Positions 36,182 to 45,071 of a stretch of DNA of 64,000 nt are shown piece by piece. The DNA lies in the NCBI GenBank assembly GCA_900553025.1, contig USBT01000002.1:13236-77235 (forward strand), written 5' to 3'. Below the pieces are notes generated by a model, which ran no database searches, was not told where the DNA came from, and was given only the letters and a program-made list of their open reading frames with translations. The first letter of the stretch is position 1, and each line of letters opens with the position of its first letter. The stretch comes from an uncultured Eubacteriales bacterium. GTDB lineage: Bacteria; Bacillota; Clostridia; Peptostreptococcales; Anaerovoracaceae. A program made the position numbers and the translations under genes.

Positions 36182-36310
36182 ATGAAAAATCGGAATTTGA
36201 GGACCTGGCAAACAGATGAAAGACGGATAAATTCAGAGAAACCGAAGCAGCAATTGAAACGCAATAGCCAATCGAAGGCGGGTGTTTTGTGCCATGCTGC
36301 AAGGATATGA
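36182..36310 (+). CDS. Possible 42-codon basic ORF between infC and rpmI
   Basis: ATG 36182 follows AAGGA by five bases; the frame runs 42 codons and stops at 36308-36310, immediately before the GGAGG of rpmI. The product would be rich in Arg, Lys and Gln and resembles nothing I recognise. It may be a coupling or leader peptide, or chance in a 195-base spacer that might instead hold an RNA operator. Confidence 0.2.
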   Translation: MKNRNLRTWQTDERRINSEKPKQQLKRNSQSKAGVLCHAARI

Positions 36311-36322
36311 GGAGGAATAAAA

Positions 36323-36523
36323 ATGGCAAAGAATAAGATGAAATCCCACAGAGGGGCAAAGAAAAGACTTAAGTTAACAGGTAGCGGAAAAATTAAGAGA
36401 TTTAAGGCATTTAAGAGCCACATCCTTACCAAGAAGGCTGCTAAGAGAAAAAGAGGTCTGAGGAAGTCAACGATAGTTACATCTGCAGATCACAAGAGAA
36501 TGCTAAGGGCAATGGGTAAATAG
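36323..36523 (+). CDS. rpmI: 50S ribosomal protein L35
   Basis: 66 aa, normal length, very basic. [20 protein letters not shown] and the [19 protein letters not shown] stretch are the L35 signature. GAGGAGGAAT precedes the start. Sits between infC and rplT as in nearly all bacteria, though the spacer from infC is unusually long (195 bases). Confidence 0.97.
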   Translation: MAKNKMKSHRGAKKRLKLTGSGKIKRFKAFKSHILTKKAAKRKRGLRKSTIVTSADHKRMLRAMGK

Positions 36524-36533
36524 GAGGTAAGAA

Positions 36534-36890
36534 ATGGCTAGAGTTAAAGGTGCTGTAAACGCAAAGAAAAAACATAAGAAAATTTTAAAACAGGCTAAGG
36601 GCTTTTATGGGGCAAAGAGCAGAACTTTTAGGGCTGCAAACCCTGCTGTTATGAGGTCGCTACGTTCGGCTTATATAGGAAGAAAACAAAAGAAGAGACA
36701 GTATAGACAGATGTGGATTGCAAGAATCAATGCCGCTGCAAGGATGAACGATATTTCTTACAGCAAATTGATGAACGGACTTAGAAAAGCTAATATTGAT
36801 ATTAACAGAAAAATGCTTTCTGAGCTTGCAATTCATGATGCAAAGGCGTTCACTACGCTCTGCGAAACTGCAAAATCTGCGCTTAAATAG
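36534..36890 (+). CDS. rplT: 50S ribosomal protein L20
   Basis: 118 aa, full length. It is required early in 50S assembly and in several bacteria is the repressor of this operon. N-terminal [20 protein letters not shown] and [13 protein letters not shown], then the globular domain [19 protein letters not shown]. It follows rpmI by ten bases with AGGAGG. A terminator follows. Confidence 0.97.
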   Translation: MARVKGAVNAKKKHKKILKQAKGFYGAKSRTFRAANPAVMRSLRSAYIGRKQKKRQYRQMWIARINAAARMNDISYSKLMNGLRKANIDINRKMLSELAIHDAKAFTTLCETAKSALK

Positions 36891-36899
36891 AATTTTATG

Positions 36900-36930
36900 G
36901 GGAGGGGCAATTTGTCGCTCCCTATTTTTT
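36900..36930 (+). terminator. Terminator after rplT
   Basis: GGGAG (36900-36904) pairs with CTCCC (36918-36922), with further inner pairs across one mismatch, followed by TATTTTTT. It overlaps the region just upstream of coaBC, whose ribosome site follows the T-run. Confidence 0.7.
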
Positions 36931-36943
36931 GAGGATTTTTGAT

Positions 36944-38167
36944 ATGTTAAAAGGGAAAAACGTAATCCTAGGTGTCACTGGAGGCATTGCGGCATACAAA
37001 ATAGTTGGGCTGGCGAGTGCTCTTGTGAAGCAGGGGGCATCAGTCAATGTCTTGATGACAGAAGCGGCAACGCATTTTATCACTCAGGATACTTTTGAAG
37101 CTATTACGAAAAACAAAGCGATTGTTGACACTTTTGATCGCAATTTTGAATATGAGGTTGAACATATTGCACTTGCGAAGAAGGCGGATATATTCTTGGT
37201 TGCGCCTGCGACGGCGAATACAATCGCTAAGCTCGCACACGGCATTGCTGACAATATGCTGACGACGACTTTTCTGGCTTGCACATGTCCGAAGATGGTC
37301 GCACCTGCGATGAATACCGAAATGTATAATAACGAAGTTACGCAAGAGAACATGGATAAGCTAGAATCCATGGGTGTAACAGTGATTCCAGCGGATTCGG
37401 GTCGTCTGGCTTGTGGCGATACGGGTATCGGGAAGATGCCGGAGCCGGAGCTACTTCTTGCTTATATTGAAAAGGAGATAGCAAGAGAGAAGGATATGGA
37501 AGGGATGCACGTTCTTGTGACGGCTGGCGCGACGAAGGAGCCACTTGATCCTGTAAGATTTATAACTAATCATTCAACTGGCAAGATGGGTTTTGCCATT
37601 GTAAAGGAATGCATGCTAAGAGGAGCAAAGGTTGTGCTTTGCAAGGCCTCAACTTCTTCTACTCCACCTGAGTTTGTTGACATCATTGATACGCCGACAT
37701 CTGCAGAGATGTTTGAGGCGTGCAAGAGATATGGTAGAGGTGCTGACTTTATTATTAAGGCGGCGGCTGTGTCAGATTACAGACCTGCTGAGGTAGCTGA
37801 AAACAAAATGAAGAAGAAGGATGGCGAACTTTCCATTAATCTTGAAAGGACGACAGACATCCTCAAATATCTCGGCGAGCACAAGAGCCCTTCTCAGGTC
37901 ATTTGTGGTTTTTCTATGGAAACCGAAAATCTGATAGAGAATTCAACGGCTAAGCTTCATAAGAAGAATGCTGACCTGATTGTAGCAAATAATTTGAAGG
38001 ACAGCGGCGCTGGGTTTGGAACGGACACAAACCTTGTAACCCTTATAACAAAAGATGGCTATGAGAGTCTAGAACTTCTGAGCAAAGCAGATGTTGCAAA
38101 AAAAATTATCGATAAACTCATTGAAATTTCAAAGGTTAAGCATGGTGAATTGCCGCTCGAAGAATAA
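36944..38167 (+). CDS. coaBC: Bifunctional phosphopantothenoylcysteine decarboxylase/synthetase CoaBC
   Basis: 407 aa from ATG 36944 (GAGGA eight bases before; the in-frame TTG at 36929 overlaps the terminator T-run). The N-terminal flavoprotein half (CoaC) shows GVTGGIAAYK, the PAMNTEMYNN substrate clamp and LACGDTGIGKMPEPE with the catalytic cysteine. The C-terminal half (CoaB, from about 188) has VTAGATKEPLDPVRFITNHS and GKMG. Together they make 4'-phosphopantetheine in coenzyme A synthesis. Confidence 0.97.
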   Translation: MLKGKNVILGVTGGIAAYKIVGLASALVKQGASVNVLMTEAATHFITQDTFEAITKNKAIVDTFDRNFEYEVEHIALAKKADIFLVAPATANTIAKLAHGIADNMLTTTFLACTCPKMVAPAMNTEMYNNEVTQENMDKLESMGVTVIPADSGRLACGDTGIGKMPEPELLLAYIEKEIAREKDMEGMHVLVTAGATKEPLDPVRFITNHSTGKMGFAIVKECMLRGAKVVLCKASTSSTPPEFVDIIDTPTSAEMFEACKRYGRGADFIIKAAAVSDYRPAEVAENKMKKKDGELSINLERTTDILKYLGEHKSPSQVICGFSMETENLIENSTAKLHKKNADLIVANNLKDSGAGFGTDTNLVTLITKDGYESLELLSKADVAKKIIDKLIEISKVKHGELPLEE

Positions 38168-38222
38168 TATTTTGTGCTAGAAGCAAATTGATTTTAGTGA
38201 TAGCATCAAATTGATAGATATA

Positions 38223-38251
38223 TTGAAAAAGCATGGTGTAAATGCTATACT
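38223..38251 (+). promoter_or_regulatory. Promoter for the GGGtGRT module
   Basis: TTGAAA (38223-38228), 17 bases, TATACT (38246-38251). The ribosome site AAGGAGG for the next gene lies about 20 bases further, so the leader is very short. Confidence 0.7.
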
Positions 38252-38281
38252 GATTCTAGAAGAAGTCACAAGGAGGACCAT

Positions 38282-38974
38282 ATGATTTATACAAAAGAGA
38301 TTGAGGAGAAATGTATAGTCAACAAGGGAGCAAACCACGGCCCTGCTCCAATTCCTGAAGAGGGTAAATGGGTTAAGGCCAAGGATATTACAGATATTTC
38401 AGGGCTTACCCACGGTGTTGGCTGGTGTGCTCCACAACAGGGCGCATGTAAGTTAACTTTGAATGTAAAGGATGGAGTTATTCAGGAAGCTCTGATTGAA
38501 TGTATCGGATGCTCGGGGATGACACACTCGGCAGCGATGGCAGGTGAAATTTTAACTGGAAAAACTATTCTTGAGGCGCTCAATACGGACTTAGTCTGTG
38601 ATGCTATTAATACAGCTATGAGAGAGTTGTTCCTTCAGATTGTTTATGGCAGAACGCAGTCGGCATTTTCTGAGGGTGGACTTGCTGTTGGGTCAGGTCT
38701 TGAGGACCTTGGAAAGAATATCAGAAGCCAGGTTGCAACAATATATTCTACTGACCTTAAGGGACCTAGGTATCTCGAGGTTGCTGAAGGATATGTAGTT
38801 GAGCAAGCTCTTGATGAAGAAAATAATATCATCGGCTACAAATATGTAAACTTAGGTAGGATGCTTGAGCTCATAAAGTCAGGGAAGCCACATAAGGAAG
38901 CTTTTGAGGAAGCTAGCGGCACCTATGGCAGATATGATGAGGCTGTTAAGTACATCGATCCAAGGCATGAATAG
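38282..38974 (+). CDS. Fe-S cluster scaffold-like protein (partner of GGGtGRT protein)
   Basis: 230 aa. An IscU/NifU-like core contains conserved cysteines at 49, 56, 74 and 77 (GWCAPQQGACKL and IECIGCSGMTHSAAM), plus C11 and a later LVCDA. The Cys-Ile-Gly-Cys-Ser-Gly and AMAGEILTGKTILEAL stretches resemble NifU-type scaffolds. The C-terminal half contains VATIYSTDLKGPRYLEVAEG, which I know only from this paired family. A GGGtGRT protein follows 11 bases later. Likely cytoplasmic and metal-cluster-binding; its recipient is unknown. Confidence 0.78.
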   Translation: MIYTKEIEEKCIVNKGANHGPAPIPEEGKWVKAKDITDISGLTHGVGWCAPQQGACKLTLNVKDGVIQEALIECIGCSGMTHSAAMAGEILTGKTILEALNTDLVCDAINTAMRELFLQIVYGRTQSAFSEGGLAVGSGLEDLGKNIRSQVATIYSTDLKGPRYLEVAEGYVVEQALDEENNIIGYKYVNLGRMLELIKSGKPHKEAFEEASGTYGRYDEAVKYIDPRHE

Positions 38975-38985
38975 GAGGTAGACTG

Positions 38986-39981
38986 ATGGTTAATTTTGAA
39001 AATTACGAAAGACGTATTGATAAGATTGAAAAGGTGATGTCTGAGCACGGGATAAAGGACCTTGAGGATGCTAGACAAATTTGTGTTGACAGAGGATTCG
39101 ACCCTTTAGAGCTTGTTAGAGGCGTTCAGAGAATATGCTTTGATGACGCATGCTGGGCGTATACCCTAGGTGCAGCGATTGCCATCAAGAAGGGTGCACT
39201 TACTGCTGTTGAAGCAGCTAAGGCTATCGGTGAAGGCTTACAGGCTTTCTGTGTTCCTGGATCTGTTGCAGAGGATAGAAAAGTTGGAATCGGCCACGGG
39301 AACTTGGCATCAATGCTTCTGGATGAGAAGACCGAATGTTTCTGCTTCCTTGCGGGACATGAGTCTTTTGCAGCTGCAGAGGGTGCGATTGGTATCGCAA
39401 ATTCTGCAAATAAAGTAAGGCAGAAACCGCTTAGAGTTGTTTTGAATGGACTCGGCAAAGACGCTGCACAGATTATTTCTAGAATCAATGGTTTTACTTA
39501 TGTAGGAACAAAGTTTGATTATCATAGTGGAAACCTTGAGGTTGTTGAGGAAATTCAGTATTCAAAGGGCGAACATGGTAAGGTTAAGTGTTTTGGTGCT
39601 GATGATGTAAGAGAAGGTGTTGCGATAATGCACTATTCAGGCGTTGATATTTCGATTACTGGAAACTCAACCAATCCTACAAGATTTCAGCATCCGGTTG
39701 CAGGAACCTACAAAAAGGAAAAGCTTGAGAAGGGCGAGAAGTATTTTTCAGTAGCTTCTGGTGGAGGAACTGGAAGAACATTGCATCCTGACAACATGGC
39801 GGCAGGACCTGCTTCCTATGGTATGACGGATACAATGGGAAGAATGCACTCAGACGCTCAGTTTGCTGGAAGTTCATCAGTGCCAGCTCACGTTGAGATG
39901 ATGGGCTTCATTGGAATGGGAAATAACCCTATAGTCGGAGCAACTGTGGCTATGGCGGTCGCTGTTCAAGAAGGCAAATAA
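38986..39981 (+). CDS. GGGtGRT family protein
   Basis: 331 aa. The signature GGGTGRT occurs at residues 259-265, inside a Gly-rich region continuing to LHPDNMAAGPASYGMTD. Conserved segments before it include FDDACWAYTLGAAIAIKKGA and the CFCFLAGHESFAAAEGAIGI stretch. No signal peptide or membrane helix. This family is widespread in anaerobes, always uncharacterised, and usually next to the Fe-S scaffold-like gene as here. A role in cluster assembly or insertion is inference from the neighbour. Confidence 0.85.
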   Translation: MVNFENYERRIDKIEKVMSEHGIKDLEDARQICVDRGFDPLELVRGVQRICFDDACWAYTLGAAIAIKKGALTAVEAAKAIGEGLQAFCVPGSVAEDRKVGIGHGNLASMLLDEKTECFCFLAGHESFAAAEGAIGIANSANKVRQKPLRVVLNGLGKDAAQIISRINGFTYVGTKFDYHSGNLEVVEEIQYSKGEHGKVKCFGADDVREGVAIMHYSGVDISITGNSTNPTRFQHPVAGTYKKEKLEKGEKYFSVASGGGTGRTLHPDNMAAGPASYGMTDTMGRMHSDAQFAGSSSVPAHVEMMGFIGMGNNPIVGATVAMAVAVQEGK

Positions 39982-40069
39982 ATTATTATTAATTTAAGTA
40001 AAAGAATTATATAGTAAACCTAATTAAAAATAGTAAGAAGTAATGATTAATTGTAAGGAAGATAGATAG

Positions 40070-40303
40070 ATGGAATATTTTTTGAGTCACATAGGATATA
40101 TAATAATAGCGGCCTTAGTCATTGCAGGCATTGGATTTGCGCTTGTTTATTTTGGCGACAAAAATAGCGATGGACAGGGCGTTCAGGGCGGCTGTGGCAT
40201 GGGATGTGCTGGCTGCGGATCTGCATCTTCCTGCGGTATTAATGAAGACGATATTAAAAAAATAGAACAAAATATTGCTTTAAGCGAGAGTAGCGAAAAG
40301 TAA
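40070..40303 (+). CDS. Small Cys-rich membrane protein
   Basis: 77 aa. One transmembrane helix (about 7-28) is followed by a Gly/Cys cluster with C42, C46, C49 and C55 (C-x3-C-x2-C-x5-C) and an acidic helix. The layout recalls FeoB-associated Cys-rich membrane proteins, but no feo gene is nearby. Coming 88 bases after the GGGtGRT gene, it may be a third member of that module, binding metal at the membrane. A lipoprotein gene follows 33 bases later. Confidence 0.72.
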   Translation: MEYFLSHIGYIIIAALVIAGIGFALVYFGDKNSDGQGVQGGCGMGCAGCGSASSCGINEDDIKKIEQNIALSESSEK

Positions 40304-40336
40304 GAAAGCGTAAGACGCAGAAAGAGTAGGAACGTT

Positions 40337-41347
40337 ATGAAAAAGTTAATTGTTTTGGCGATTTCTATCGCTATGGTTTTGGGTATGGCTACAATGCTAT
40401 CAGGCTGTGGTAACAAGGACAAGAGTGGCGACAAGAAGGACGGAAAGCCTGTAGTTGCGGTTGTTGTTGCTGATGGATTTGGGGACAGATCATTTTACGA
40501 TTCTGCAAAGGCTGGTCTTGACAAGCTTACAGATGAGAAAATCATTGAGCCGATGACAATTGAGTGCAGAGGTGAAAACTTTGAACAGCAGATGAGAAAT
40601 GCAGCTGATAAAGCAGACGTTATCATCCCTGTAGGTTGGCAGTTTGACGCAATTGAAAAGGTTGCAGCAGATTACCCTGATAAGAAGTTCGTATGGGTAG
40701 ATAATGCAGGAAACAAGAATCATGACAACGTTCTTTATATTAACTATGCACAGAACGAAGGATCATACCTGGTTGGATATATCGCAGCTAAGATGAGCAA
40801 GACTGGTACAATCGGAGCAGTTGGCGGCGTAGACCAGGATACTATCAATGACTTTATAGTTGGCTATGAACAAGGAGCAAAGAAAGCAAATCCTGATATC
40901 AAGGTAGTTAAGAATTATGTTGGCGACTTTGAGGACCCTGCAAATGGTAAGGAATGTGCACAGGCTCTTCATAACAAGGGTGCTGACGTAATCTTTGCAG
41001 TTGCTGGAAATTCAGGCTCAGGTGTAATCGAATCAGGTAAGGAGGACGGATATTTTGTTATCGGTGTTGACTCAGATCAGAAGTACATCGCTCCTGAAAC
41101 AATTATTTGCTCAATGGTTAAAAATGTTGATAAGTCAATATACGATGTTGTTAAGGACTACGTTGAGAATGACAAGTTTGAAGGTAATCGTACTTGGGTA
41201 GCTGATATGGCAACTGGATTTATATCTGTTGCATATGGCGAAAAGGATGCTCCTCAGCAAATTTCAGATGATATCAAGAAGGAAGTTGAGGATATTCAAA
41301 AGCAGATTATTGACGGTGACATCAAGGTGGATACAGCTAGGAAGTAA
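40337..41347 (+). CDS. BMP-family nucleoside-binding lipoprotein
   Basis: 336 aa. Lipoprotein signal with lipobox LSGC (C24). The mature part is a PBP1-type binding fold of the BMP/PnrA family: VVVADGFGDRSFYDSAKAGL, IIPVGWQFDAIEKVAADYPD, IGAVGGVDQDTINDFIVGYE and FAVAGNSGSGVIESG. BMP proteins capture purine or pyrimidine nucleosides for an ABC importer. The ATPase and two permeases follow, so the whole importer is encoded here. A hairpin with a T-run between this gene and the ATPase suggests excess production of the receptor. Confidence 0.93.
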   Translation: MKKLIVLAISIAMVLGMATMLSGCGNKDKSGDKKDGKPVVAVVVADGFGDRSFYDSAKAGLDKLTDEKIIEPMTIECRGENFEQQMRNAADKADVIIPVGWQFDAIEKVAADYPDKKFVWVDNAGNKNHDNVLYINYAQNEGSYLVGYIAAKMSKTGTIGAVGGVDQDTINDFIVGYEQGAKKANPDIKVVKNYVGDFEDPANGKECAQALHNKGADVIFAVAGNSGSGVIESGKEDGYFVIGVDSDQKYIAPETIICSMVKNVDKSIYDVVKDYVENDKFEGNRTWVADMATGFISVAYGEKDAPQQISDDIKKEVEDIQKQIIDGDIKVDTARK

Positions 41348-41381
41348 GACTGCTGTTGTCAGATTTAATATGTGAAAGTGT

Positions 41382-41414
41382 AAAGGCTCCCTGCAGAGAT
41401 GTTAGGGAGCTTTT
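41382..41414 (+). terminator. Hairpin between receptor and ATPase genes
   Basis: GCTCCCT (41386-41392) pairs with AGGGAGC (41404-41410), extended by A-T pairs, then TTTT. Inside an operon this probably causes partial termination, giving more binding protein than transporter. Confidence 0.7.
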
Positions 41415-41429
41415 AAGGAGTATGGTCTT

Positions 41430-42977
41430 TTGAAAACAAATAACATAGATAATATTGTAGAATTTAGGAATGTGTCCATGCAATTTCCTGGAGTTTTGGC
41501 TAATGATGATGTAAGTCTTGGGATAAAATCTGGCGAGATATTTGCACTTGTTGGTGAAAACGGAGCTGGCAAAAGCACATTGATGAATATTCTATATGGT
41601 ATCAATAATCCTACAAGTGGAGAAGTATACATTAAGGGTAAGAAAGTAGATAATTTTAGTCCGACAGAAGCCATTGAAAATGGAATTGGCATGGTGCATC
41701 AACACTTTATGCTCGTTCCGTCATTTACGGTAGCTGAAAATATTGTGCTGAGCAAAGAACCTCGAAAAGCAGGCTTCATATATAATCAGTCAAAGTCAAT
41801 AGAGATTACAGAAAACTTAGTAAAAGAATATGGACTTCAGGTAAACCCAAGGGATATTGTAAGTGAAACAAGCGTAGGAATTCAGCAGAGAGTTGAAATT
41901 TTGAAAACCCTTTATCGAGGTGCGGATGTTCTCATACTTGATGAACCGACAGCTGTGCTCACTCCAAGTGAAACAAAAGAGCTTTTTGATGTAATTAGAA
42001 GAGTTGTTAAGGAACTCGGAATGACGGTGATAATAATCACACATAAACTCTATGAAGTTATGGCAATATCCGACAGAGTAGGCGTAATGAGACAGGGTAA
42101 GCTCGTAGGTGTAAACGAAACAAAAGATGTCGATGAAAAAAAACTTGCCTCAATGATGGTTGGTAGAGAAGTTCTTCTGGAAAAACTTGAAAAAACAAAC
42201 AATTTTGGTAAGACAAAAATCAAGGTGGACAACCTATATGTTGCGGATAATCGAGGATTACCTTCTGTAAACGGCGTAAATTTTGAAATCAGAGAGGGCG
42301 AGATACTGGGGATAGCAGCAATCGAGGGTAACGGTCAAAGTGAACTTGTGGAAGCAATTACGGGACTTAGACATATCGAGTCGGGTCATGTTTATATAGA
42401 AGATAAAGATGCAACAGGACTAGATGCTAGACAAATAAGAAGTACGGGGGTTGCACACATTCCTGAGGATAGAATCAGTACTGGTGTCAGCGGTCCATCA
42501 TCAATACTTGAAAATCTCATCATTGGAAAAGAGCGAAAAAGGGAGTTTTCGGTCAAGGGCATTCATCTGCGACAATCATCAATAAGGCGCTATGCCGACG
42601 ATTTGTTTAAAAAGTTCGACATAAGAGGAGCTGGAGTGGACACAAGGGTGGATTCGTTATCTGGTGGTAATATGCAGAAGGTTGTAGTCGCAAGAGAATT
42701 TTCATATGATACCCCGATACTTGTGATTTCACAGCCAACGAGGGGTGTTGATATTGGAGCGATGGAATTTATTCACAACAAAATAGTCGAGAAGCGTAAC
42801 AACGGCGCAGCTATTTTGCTTGTAAGTGCAGACCTCGACGAAGTTTTTAGACTAAGCGACAGGATAATAACTATGTATGAAGGCAGGATTACGGGAGAAT
42901 TTAATTCTGGAGAAATAAGCAAGATGGAAATTGGTTATTATATGACTGGTGATAGGAGGGAAGGCAATGATGAATAA
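41430..42977 (+). CDS. Nucleoside ABC importer ATPase (duplicated)
   Basis: 515 aa, starting at TTG 41430, eight bases after AAGGAG. Two fused ABC domains. The first has Walker A GENGAGKST (42-50), a degenerate signature SVGIQQRVEI and Walker B VLILDEPTAVLTP. The second has the degenerate GNGQSEL Walker A region and a good LSGGNMQKVVVARE signature. This asymmetry is usual in CUT2-like and BMP-linked nucleoside importers (YufO/NupO). It overlaps the first permease gene by 11 bases. Confidence 0.94.
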   Translation: MKTNNIDNIVEFRNVSMQFPGVLANDDVSLGIKSGEIFALVGENGAGKSTLMNILYGINNPTSGEVYIKGKKVDNFSPTEAIENGIGMVHQHFMLVPSFTVAENIVLSKEPRKAGFIYNQSKSIEITENLVKEYGLQVNPRDIVSETSVGIQQRVEILKTLYRGADVLILDEPTAVLTPSETKELFDVIRRVVKELGMTVIIITHKLYEVMAISDRVGVMRQGKLVGVNETKDVDEKKLASMMVGREVLLEKLEKTNNFGKTKIKVDNLYVADNRGLPSVNGVNFEIREGEILGIAAIEGNGQSELVEAITGLRHIESGHVYIEDKDATGLDARQIRSTGVAHIPEDRISTGVSGPSSILENLIIGKERKREFSVKGIHLRQSSIRRYADDLFKKFDIRGAGVDTRVDSLSGGNMQKVVVAREFSYDTPILVISQPTRGVDIGAMEFIHNKIVEKRNNGAAILLVSADLDEVFRLSDRIITMYEGRITGEFNSGEISKMEIGYYMTGDRREGNDE

Positions 42978-44040
42978 GCTAAAAGTCAATTATTCTTATA
43001 TGATTTCACTAACCTTGAGTATTGTAATTGCCCTCCTAATAGGAGCAATACTTATAATCGCGACAGGTCATAATCCTTCAGAGGGCTATGGAGCAATGCT
43101 TGAGGGAGTTTTTGGGAATAGTAGGGTTCTCGGAAATACGATAGCCAAGTCACTAAACCTATGTCTTACTGCCCTTGCTATGGCTGTTGCAGCTAAGGCA
43201 GGAATGTTTAACGTAGGAGGAGAAGGGCAGTTATACCTTGGAGGTCTTGCAGCGACAATGGTTGGAGTTATATTTCAAGATTTGTCGCCTGTTGTGGTAA
43301 TCCCATGTGCTCTGATTGCAGCTACAGTTGTTGGTGGTGCATTTGCGTGGATTCCTGCCTGGCTCAGGGTCAAACTCAATGTAAGTGAAGTAATTACAAC
43401 GATAATGCTTAACTCTGCAGCTATTTTTTTCTGTAAATATCTTGTAAATGGACCGCTTAAATCCACAGAGAAGGGTGTAGTTGCAGCAACGGAGAATGTT
43501 TATGCATTCAAGATGGCACAGCTCATACCAGCTTCAAATCTTACGACTGCATTATTTTATTCAGCGGCGATAGCATTTGCAGTCTGGTATATCATGGGGA
43601 AGACGACAGCGGGTCTTGAAATGAAGGTTACCGGGGAGAATCCAAGATTCTCGGGTTTTGTTGGACTTAAAAAGGATAAAATGATGATTTGGTCCATGAT
43701 TGCTTCCGGTGCGATTTGCGGTATTGTTGGGATGATGGAGGTTTATGGAATACACGGCAGATTTACAGAGAACATAAGTAATGAGTTCTATTTTGACGGG
43801 ATGCTTCTAGCTATGATAATGAATTACAATCCATTTGGAATAATCGCAATGAGCTTTTTCTTTGGGATATTGAAAATTGGGGCATATGCCATGGAATTGT
43901 CAACTGGTATTTCGGGAGAAATTTCACAAATAATTTTTTCGATAATTATATTTCTAATGGCAGCTCAGTCTGGATTCAAGCAGTATTTTAGTAATAAATT
44001 ATCTAAAAATAAGGTGAAGGGAGATACAAATAATGGATAA
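42967..44040 (+). CDS. Nucleoside ABC importer permease 1
   Basis: 357 aa from ATG 42967, just after AGGAGGGA; it overlaps the ATPase gene. About nine transmembrane helices of the BPD_transp_2 family. Typical motifs: GMFNVGGEGQLYLGGLAA, SEVITTIMLNSAAIFFCKYL and the cytoplasmic coupling stretch VTGENPRFSGFVGLKKDKMM. Corresponds to YufP/NupP of Bacillus. Eight-base overlap with the second permease indicates coupled translation and a heterodimeric channel. Confidence 0.93.
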   Translation: MMNKLKVNYSYMISLTLSIVIALLIGAILIIATGHNPSEGYGAMLEGVFGNSRVLGNTIAKSLNLCLTALAMAVAAKAGMFNVGGEGQLYLGGLAATMVGVIFQDLSPVVVIPCALIAATVVGGAFAWIPAWLRVKLNVSEVITTIMLNSAAIFFCKYLVNGPLKSTEKGVVAATENVYAFKMAQLIPASNLTTALFYSAAIAFAVWYIMGKTTAGLEMKVTGENPRFSGFVGLKKDKMMIWSMIASGAICGIVGMMEVYGIHGRFTENISNEFYFDGMLLAMIMNYNPFGIIAMSFFFGILKIGAYAMELSTGISGEISQIIFSIIIFLMAAQSGFKQYFSNKLSKNKVKGDTNNG

Positions 44041-44977
44041 ATTATCAGCAATTTTCACCCTAGGTTTATTCCAAAATACATTGAGGACAGCTACACCTGT
44101 TATACTTGCCGCTTTGGGAGGTCTTCTCACGGAGCAAGCAGGGATAATGAACATAGGTATGGAAGGCATGATGCTGATTGGATGTTTTGCTGCGGTTGCG
44201 GTAAGTTATGCGATGGCAAATGCCCTTATGGGAGTGTTTGCAGCTGTAATGTGTGGCATCGTAATTGGAATTTTCTTTGCAGTATTTGTGGTTAAATTGA
44301 AGAGCGATGAATTTATAATAGGGATGGCACTAAATACATTTGCAGCTGGAACTACTGTTTTTCTACTGAGGTCAATCTTTGGTGTTAAGGGAACCTTCGC
44401 TGACAAGGGAATTGTGCCGCTACCAAGTGTAGAACTTGATTGGCTGCAAAGTATTCCAGTGATAGGGCCACTTTTAAATGGACATTCAATATTTGTATAT
44501 ATAACTTGGATATTAGTTTTTCTGGTTTGGTTTCTTCTCTACAAAACACCTTACGGATTTTGGATAAGAGCCGCAGGTGAACATCCAGAATCCCTTAGGA
44601 CTGCAGGGATAAATCCAGATAGAATGAAATTCGTATCAAGCATACTCTGTGGAGTCTTGTGCGGTTTTGCTGGGGCACACCTCTCACTAGGGTATCTTAC
44701 TATGTTCGCTGAGGGCATGAGTGCAAATCGTGGTTTTATTGCATTCGCTTGTGTTATTTTTGGTATGGCAAATCCTCCGAAGGTATTTATGGCTGCTCTT
44801 TTGTTCGGATTTCTAAATGCTCTTGGCTTGAGATTGCAAAGCGTCGGAATACCTCCTGATATTACAGCGATGACACCTTATGTTGTTACTGTTTTGATGC
44901 TGATTTATATAATAACTACGGGCGAATCGAAAAAAAGACGAAGGGCTAGACGATTGGTTGAAGAAGAGAAGGCTTAG
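44033..44977 (+). CDS. Nucleoside ABC importer permease 2
   Basis: 314 aa, about eight transmembrane helices, BPD_transp_2 family. Motifs GGLLTEQAGIMNIGMEGMML, FIIGMALNTFAAGTTVFLL and the coupling segment RAAGEHPESLRTAGINPDRM. Corresponds to YufQ/NupQ. It ends with a Lys/Arg-rich cytoplasmic tail. Last gene of the four-gene importer operon; a new promoter follows. Confidence 0.93.
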   Translation: MDKLSAIFTLGLFQNTLRTATPVILAALGGLLTEQAGIMNIGMEGMMLIGCFAAVAVSYAMANALMGVFAAVMCGIVIGIFFAVFVVKLKSDEFIIGMALNTFAAGTTVFLLRSIFGVKGTFADKGIVPLPSVELDWLQSIPVIGPLLNGHSIFVYITWILVFLVWFLLYKTPYGFWIRAAGEHPESLRTAGINPDRMKFVSSILCGVLCGFAGAHLSLGYLTMFAEGMSANRGFIAFACVIFGMANPPKVFMAALLFGFLNALGLRLQSVGIPPDITAMTPYVVTVLMLIYIITTGESKKRRRARRLVEEEKA

Positions 44978-44998
44978 ATGAGATTTAAAAATAACATT

Positions 44999-45026
44999 TT
45001 GAATTTTGGATATCCTAGTTTATAAT
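44999..45026 (+). promoter_or_regulatory. Promoter for the PPIase lipoprotein gene
   Basis: TTGAAT (44999-45004), 16-base spacer, TATAAT (45021-45026). Confidence 0.7.
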
Positions 45027-45071
45027 ATCAGATACATTGACTTTTATAATTTAAAATAAGGGGGAGGGTTT

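Noticed and set aside
38168..38281. Possible riboswitch before the GGGtGRT module
   Set aside because: The predicted transcript start leaves only about 20-25 bases of leader, too short for a riboswitch.
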